Assembly: GCA_016787105.1 (NCBI GenBank) | Contig: JAEUVI010000370.1 | Location: 1-9,032 of the forward strand | Length of the DNA: 9,032 nucleotides | Origin: Chitinophagaceae bacterium | GTDB taxonomy: Bacteria > Bacteroidota > Bacteroidia > Chitinophagales > Chitinophagaceae | Direction: 5' to 3' | Shown: piece after piece, positions 7,166 through 9,032 of the stretch | How positions within the stretch are numbered: the stretch's first letter is position 1 | Layout: every line of letters starts with the position of its first letter | The notes under the pieces: generated by a model | Database searches by the model: none | Seen by the model: only the letters and a program-made list of their open reading frames with translations | What the model was told of the DNA's origin: nothing | Position numbers and translations under genes: made by a program

Positions 7166-7180
7166 TATTGGTTACCAATA
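7166..7180. promoter_or_regulatory. 15-bp palindrome, operator-like
   Basis: TATTGGT-T-ACCAATA has perfect 7-bp arms around one central base. Its size and symmetry suit a dimeric helix-turn-helix regulator. It lies 90 bp upstream of the ATG of the small membrane-protein gene and just after the possible 44-codon ORF. The regulator is unknown, and no regulator gene adjoins it. Confidence 0.4.
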
Positions 7181-7270
7181 CATTATTTATCTCTTCCCAA
7201 AAGCTTAAAATAGTTAGGTTTTTATTTCGTTGTATAGATAGTACTTTTTAAAGTGCAGTTATACGCTCCT

Positions 7271-7690
7271 ATGATAAAATTTTTCAGCAATAAAAAATCA
7301 ATTCTGTATGGTTGTTGTGCGGCATTCATGGTAGCTATAATTTTTGCAGCATTTAGCATTGCCGGTAAGGTTAAAGAAAAAAAGAAACAACAATATATCG
7401 GTAGTCCGCAAACTGGTGACGTGTACCTCGTAAAGGAAAACAGCAAAGAAGAAACTGGATATTATTTTTTAAAAGTCGCAGAGTTATGGGAGGATTCAAT
7501 AATTGTATACCATAGCAGTTTTGAATATAACCATGCGGTGAAAGAACTGGATAAGGAAGATTATTTCGTCCTTGATGAACAATTGATATTTACCAAAAAT
7601 CAATTGCAGCAGATGCTGGATAATAATGAGATCAGTATGGTGGAAAGAGATTATGGAAGCAACGAGGGATTTAACCGGATGAAATATTAA
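7271..7690 (+). CDS. small single-span membrane protein of unknown function
   Basis: A 139-residue protein. Residues 1-10 are short and basic, 11-32 form one hydrophobic helix (ILYGCC through FSIAG), and a Lys-rich stop-transfer-like stretch KVKEKKKQQ (33-41) follows. The remaining roughly 100 residues are polar, with TGDVYLVKE (48-56) and alternating strand-like segments, then a helix with LQQMLDNNE (112-120). By the positive-inside rule the topology is ambiguous, because both flanks are basic; the soluble part may be cytoplasmic or periplasmic. I do not recognise the family. ATG 7271 is preferred over an in-frame GTG at 7253, which adds only six residues. An operator-like palindrome lies upstream. 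It ends at the bidirectional terminator shared with the convergent AhpD-like gene. Confidence 0.75.
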   Translation: MIKFFSNKKSILYGCCAAFMVAIIFAAFSIAGKVKEKKKQQYIGSPQTGDVYLVKENSKEETGYYFLKVAELWEDSIIVYHSSFEYNHAVKELDKEDYFVLDEQLIFTKNQLQQMLDNNEISMVERDYGSNEGFNRMKY

Positions 7691-7698
7691 TGTTTCAA

Positions 7699-7723
7699 AA
7701 TATCCCGGGCGCCACGGGATATT
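7699..7723. terminator. bidirectional intrinsic terminator between convergent genes
   Basis: AATATCCCG and CGGGATATT form a perfect 9-bp stem around the 7-base loop GGCGCCA. The A/T ends of the stem plus the flanking bases give T-rich tails on both strands (CTTT to the right; TTTTG after the stem base on the reverse strand). It lies 8 bp after the stop of the membrane-protein gene and 2 bp after the stop of the AhpD-like gene, so it would end both transcripts. Confidence 0.85.
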
Positions 7724-7725
7724 CT

Positions 7726-8178
7726 TTATGCGCTCGCTTTATCCAATACCGGCATTAAGTTAGTTGCCACTCCTATCCGGTTCCAGGCATTGATTACAAT
7801 AATTGCCATCAGCACTTCGCCGATATATTTTTCATCCAGCAGTTTTGCGGCTTTGTTATAGGTTTCCTCAGATACACGGTTGCCGATAAGTGTCACTTCT
7901 TCTGTTAATGCAAGTACTGCTCTTTCTTCTTCAGTAAAGAATGGGGTTTCCTTCCACGCGGTTAATGCATATATGCGTTGTTCTGTTTCTCCGTGCTCTC
8001 TTGCTTCTTTGGTGTGCATATCTATGCAATAGGCACAACCGTTCAATTGCGAAGCCCTGATTTTAATCAAATCGCGGTGAACAATATTGATGGAAGTTGA
8101 TTCGGAATACTCGTCAAATGCTAACATTGCTTTGAATGCTGCAGGGTTTGTTTTCTTTAAGTTGATCCTGTTGTTCAT
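7726..8178 (-). CDS. AhpD-like carboxymuconolactone decarboxylase family protein
   Basis: A 150-residue all-helical protein of the AhpD/CMD family. The signature is QLNGCAYCIDMHTKEAREHG (45-63), with the redox pair C48-x-x-C51 and H55 in the arrangement used by AhpD-type alkylhydroperoxidases for thiol-dependent peroxide reduction. A second helix pair contains ALTAWKETPFFTEEERAVL (71-89), common in this subgroup. By family knowledge it would be a cytoplasmic antioxidant enzyme using a dithiol partner, but many members have no proven substrate. ATG 8178 is chosen; a TTG eight codons upstream is in frame but less likely. No partner peroxiredoxin or sigma factor gene adjoins it. It faces the small membrane-protein gene across a shared terminator. 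Confidence 0.9.
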   Translation of the reverse strand: MNNRINLKKTNPAAFKAMLAFDEYSESTSINIVHRDLIKIRASQLNGCAYCIDMHTKEAREHGETEQRIYALTAWKETPFFTEEERAVLALTEEVTLIGNRVSEETYNKAAKLLDEKYIGEVLMAIIVINAWNRIGVATNLMPVLDKASA

Positions 8179-8446
8179 GATAAATTGTTTTTGTGAATAC
8201 AAATTTCGGTTGTAATCCGTTGGAAAATCTTGAAGTAGTTCAAGAAATGAGGGCGGTTAAAAATGTTTGGCGGCAGATGGGTTTACTATTACCGTGGCCC
8301 CGATTTTTGAGTATAGAAAAGGATTCGTAATTTAATTAAAGATCCCGGCTTTGTTCAGCACAGATCGTGACGAGAAAAGCTTGCTAAATAATACTTTGGT
8401 ATTATAAAATCGAATCGACTGGCACAATAAAACTGCAACTGCCAAC

Positions 8447-9032
8447 ATGAAAAAATTTCAAGTCATAATTGGTTTTTTAGTTTGTGCTTTTATCCTGTCT
8501 GTTTGTTTTCAATGCCGTAGCAATTCCGGATCAAATGATTCTACGAAACTGCCGGATGAAGTGAGTTATAATTTTGATATCCGTCCCATTCTTTCCGATA
8601 AATGTTATGCCTGTCATGGGCCGGATTCCAATAAAAGAGAAGCTGGTCTGCGATTGGATAAAGCAGAAAGTGCATTTGCTGCTTTAAAGGAACATCCCGG
8701 CTCATATGCTTTGGTCGCTGGCCATCCGGAACTATCCGAATTGTTTCTTCGCGTTTCAACACAGGATACCAGCATGCTGATGCCACCGGCTACATCCAAT
8801 CTTCCCGCACTTACAGCACACGAAATAAGTCTTATAGAAAAATGGATTAGGCAGGGAGCGAAATATGAGAAACATTGGGCTTTCACAGCACCTGTAAAGC
8901 CGGCATTACCCAAAGTAAGCAACAAGGATTGGCCACAGAATGAGATCGATTATTTTATTCTGCAAAAGCTGGATCAAAAAGGGATGAAGCCAAATGAAGA
9001 AGCCGATAAGGAAAAGTTATTGAAGCGGCTTT
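8447..9032 (+). CDS. cytochrome c (PSCyt1) / DUF1549 protein, N-terminal part
   Basis: The frame is open from ATG 8447 to the right edge, so 195 N-terminal residues are visible. Residues 1-23 are a lipoprotein-like signal (basic start, hydrophobic core, Cys at 20 and 23; Cys 23 is the more likely lipidated residue because polar RSNSGSN follows). The heme-binding motif CYACHG (53-58) sits in a planctomycete-type cytochrome c domain, with MPP at 112-114 giving the probable axial Met. From about 164 the sequence NEIDYFILQKLDQKG begins a DUF1549 (PSCyt2) domain. Relatives usually continue into DUF1549 and DUF1553 and reach roughly 800-1,000 residues, so most of the gene lies outside. It would be an envelope-attached c-type cytochrome; its substrate is not known to me. 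Similar genes are often followed by DUF1501 genes, which cannot be seen here. Confidence 0.93.
   Translation, partial: MKKFQVIIGFLVCAFILSVCFQCRSNSGSNDSTKLPDEVSYNFDIRPILSDKCYACHGPDSNKREAGLRLDKAESAFAALKEHPGSYALVAGHPELSELFLRVSTQDTSMLMPPATSNLPALTAHEISLIEKWIRQGAKYEKHWAFTAPVKPALPKVSNKDWPQNEIDYFILQKLDQKGMKPNEEADKEKLLKRL

Larger units (their letters stand above)
6815..7270. other. 456-bp intergenic region between divergent cphA and a membrane-protein gene
   Basis: This stretch holds no firmly supported gene. It contains the possible cphA promoter, a CCGCT/AGCGG inverted repeat (6954-6972), a promoter-like sequence reading right (6965-6996), a possible 44-codon ORF (7023-7157), a short AACCC/GGGTT dyad (7124-7139) followed after seven bases by nine T, and a 15-bp palindrome (7166-7180). 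The AACCC/GGGTT dyad is too far from its T run to be a typical terminator. Confidence 0.6.

Noticed and set aside
8541..8925. Two - strand frames of 81 and 103 codons
   Set aside because: They are antisense to the well-supported cytochrome c/DUF1549 coding region, whose heme motif and domain order are clear.
1..9032. CRISPR array, insertion sequence or phage genes
   Set aside because: No regularly spaced repeats, transposase or phage-like proteins were seen on either strand.

Overview
The window looks like chromosomal DNA of a Bacteroidota bacterium, probably of the Chitinophagaceae type. It is AT-rich, none of the start codons has a clear Shine-Dalgarno sequence, several genes have upstream TTG-N19-20-TAnnTTTG-like promoters, and the left part carries a secreted protein resembling the GLPGLI family. 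The genus assignment is inference from style and gene content; no database search was possible.

Layout, left to right. On the + strand, the 3' end of an unrecognised gene (1-461) is followed by a secreted GLPGLI-like protein (502-1209). Converging on these, on the - strand, is a two-component pair: a soluble double-PAS histidine kinase of the NarX/DegS type (2190-3701), transcribed first, and a NarL/FixJ-type response regulator (1261-1899), separated by 290 bp that holds dyads and a separate promoter-like site. Next on the - strand is a self-contained tRNA-Gln(UUG) unit with its own promoter and intrinsic terminator (3918-4094). A full-length cyanophycin synthetase gene, cphA, follows (4166-6814, - strand), again with a promoter-like sequence.

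Right of cphA, 456 bp without a firm gene (6815-7270) contains a possible 44-codon + strand ORF, two inverted repeats and a 15-bp operator-like palindrome. Then come a small single-span membrane protein (7271-7690, +) and a convergent AhpD-like carboxymuconolactone decarboxylase family gene (7726-8178, -), separated by a strong bidirectional hairpin terminator. At the right edge is the start of a large lipoprotein-like cytochrome c/DUF1549 protein (8447 to beyond 9032, +), cut off by the window end.

Functionally these are mostly independent units and not one operon. The best-defined biology is cyanophycin (Asp-Arg polymer) synthesis by a CphA that keeps all its recognisable active-site motifs, including a possible primer-generating site, but has no cyanophycinase beside it here. 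The kinase and regulator almost certainly work together. I found no convincing undescribed multi-gene system; the most open region is the divergent intergenic stretch between cphA and the small membrane protein.
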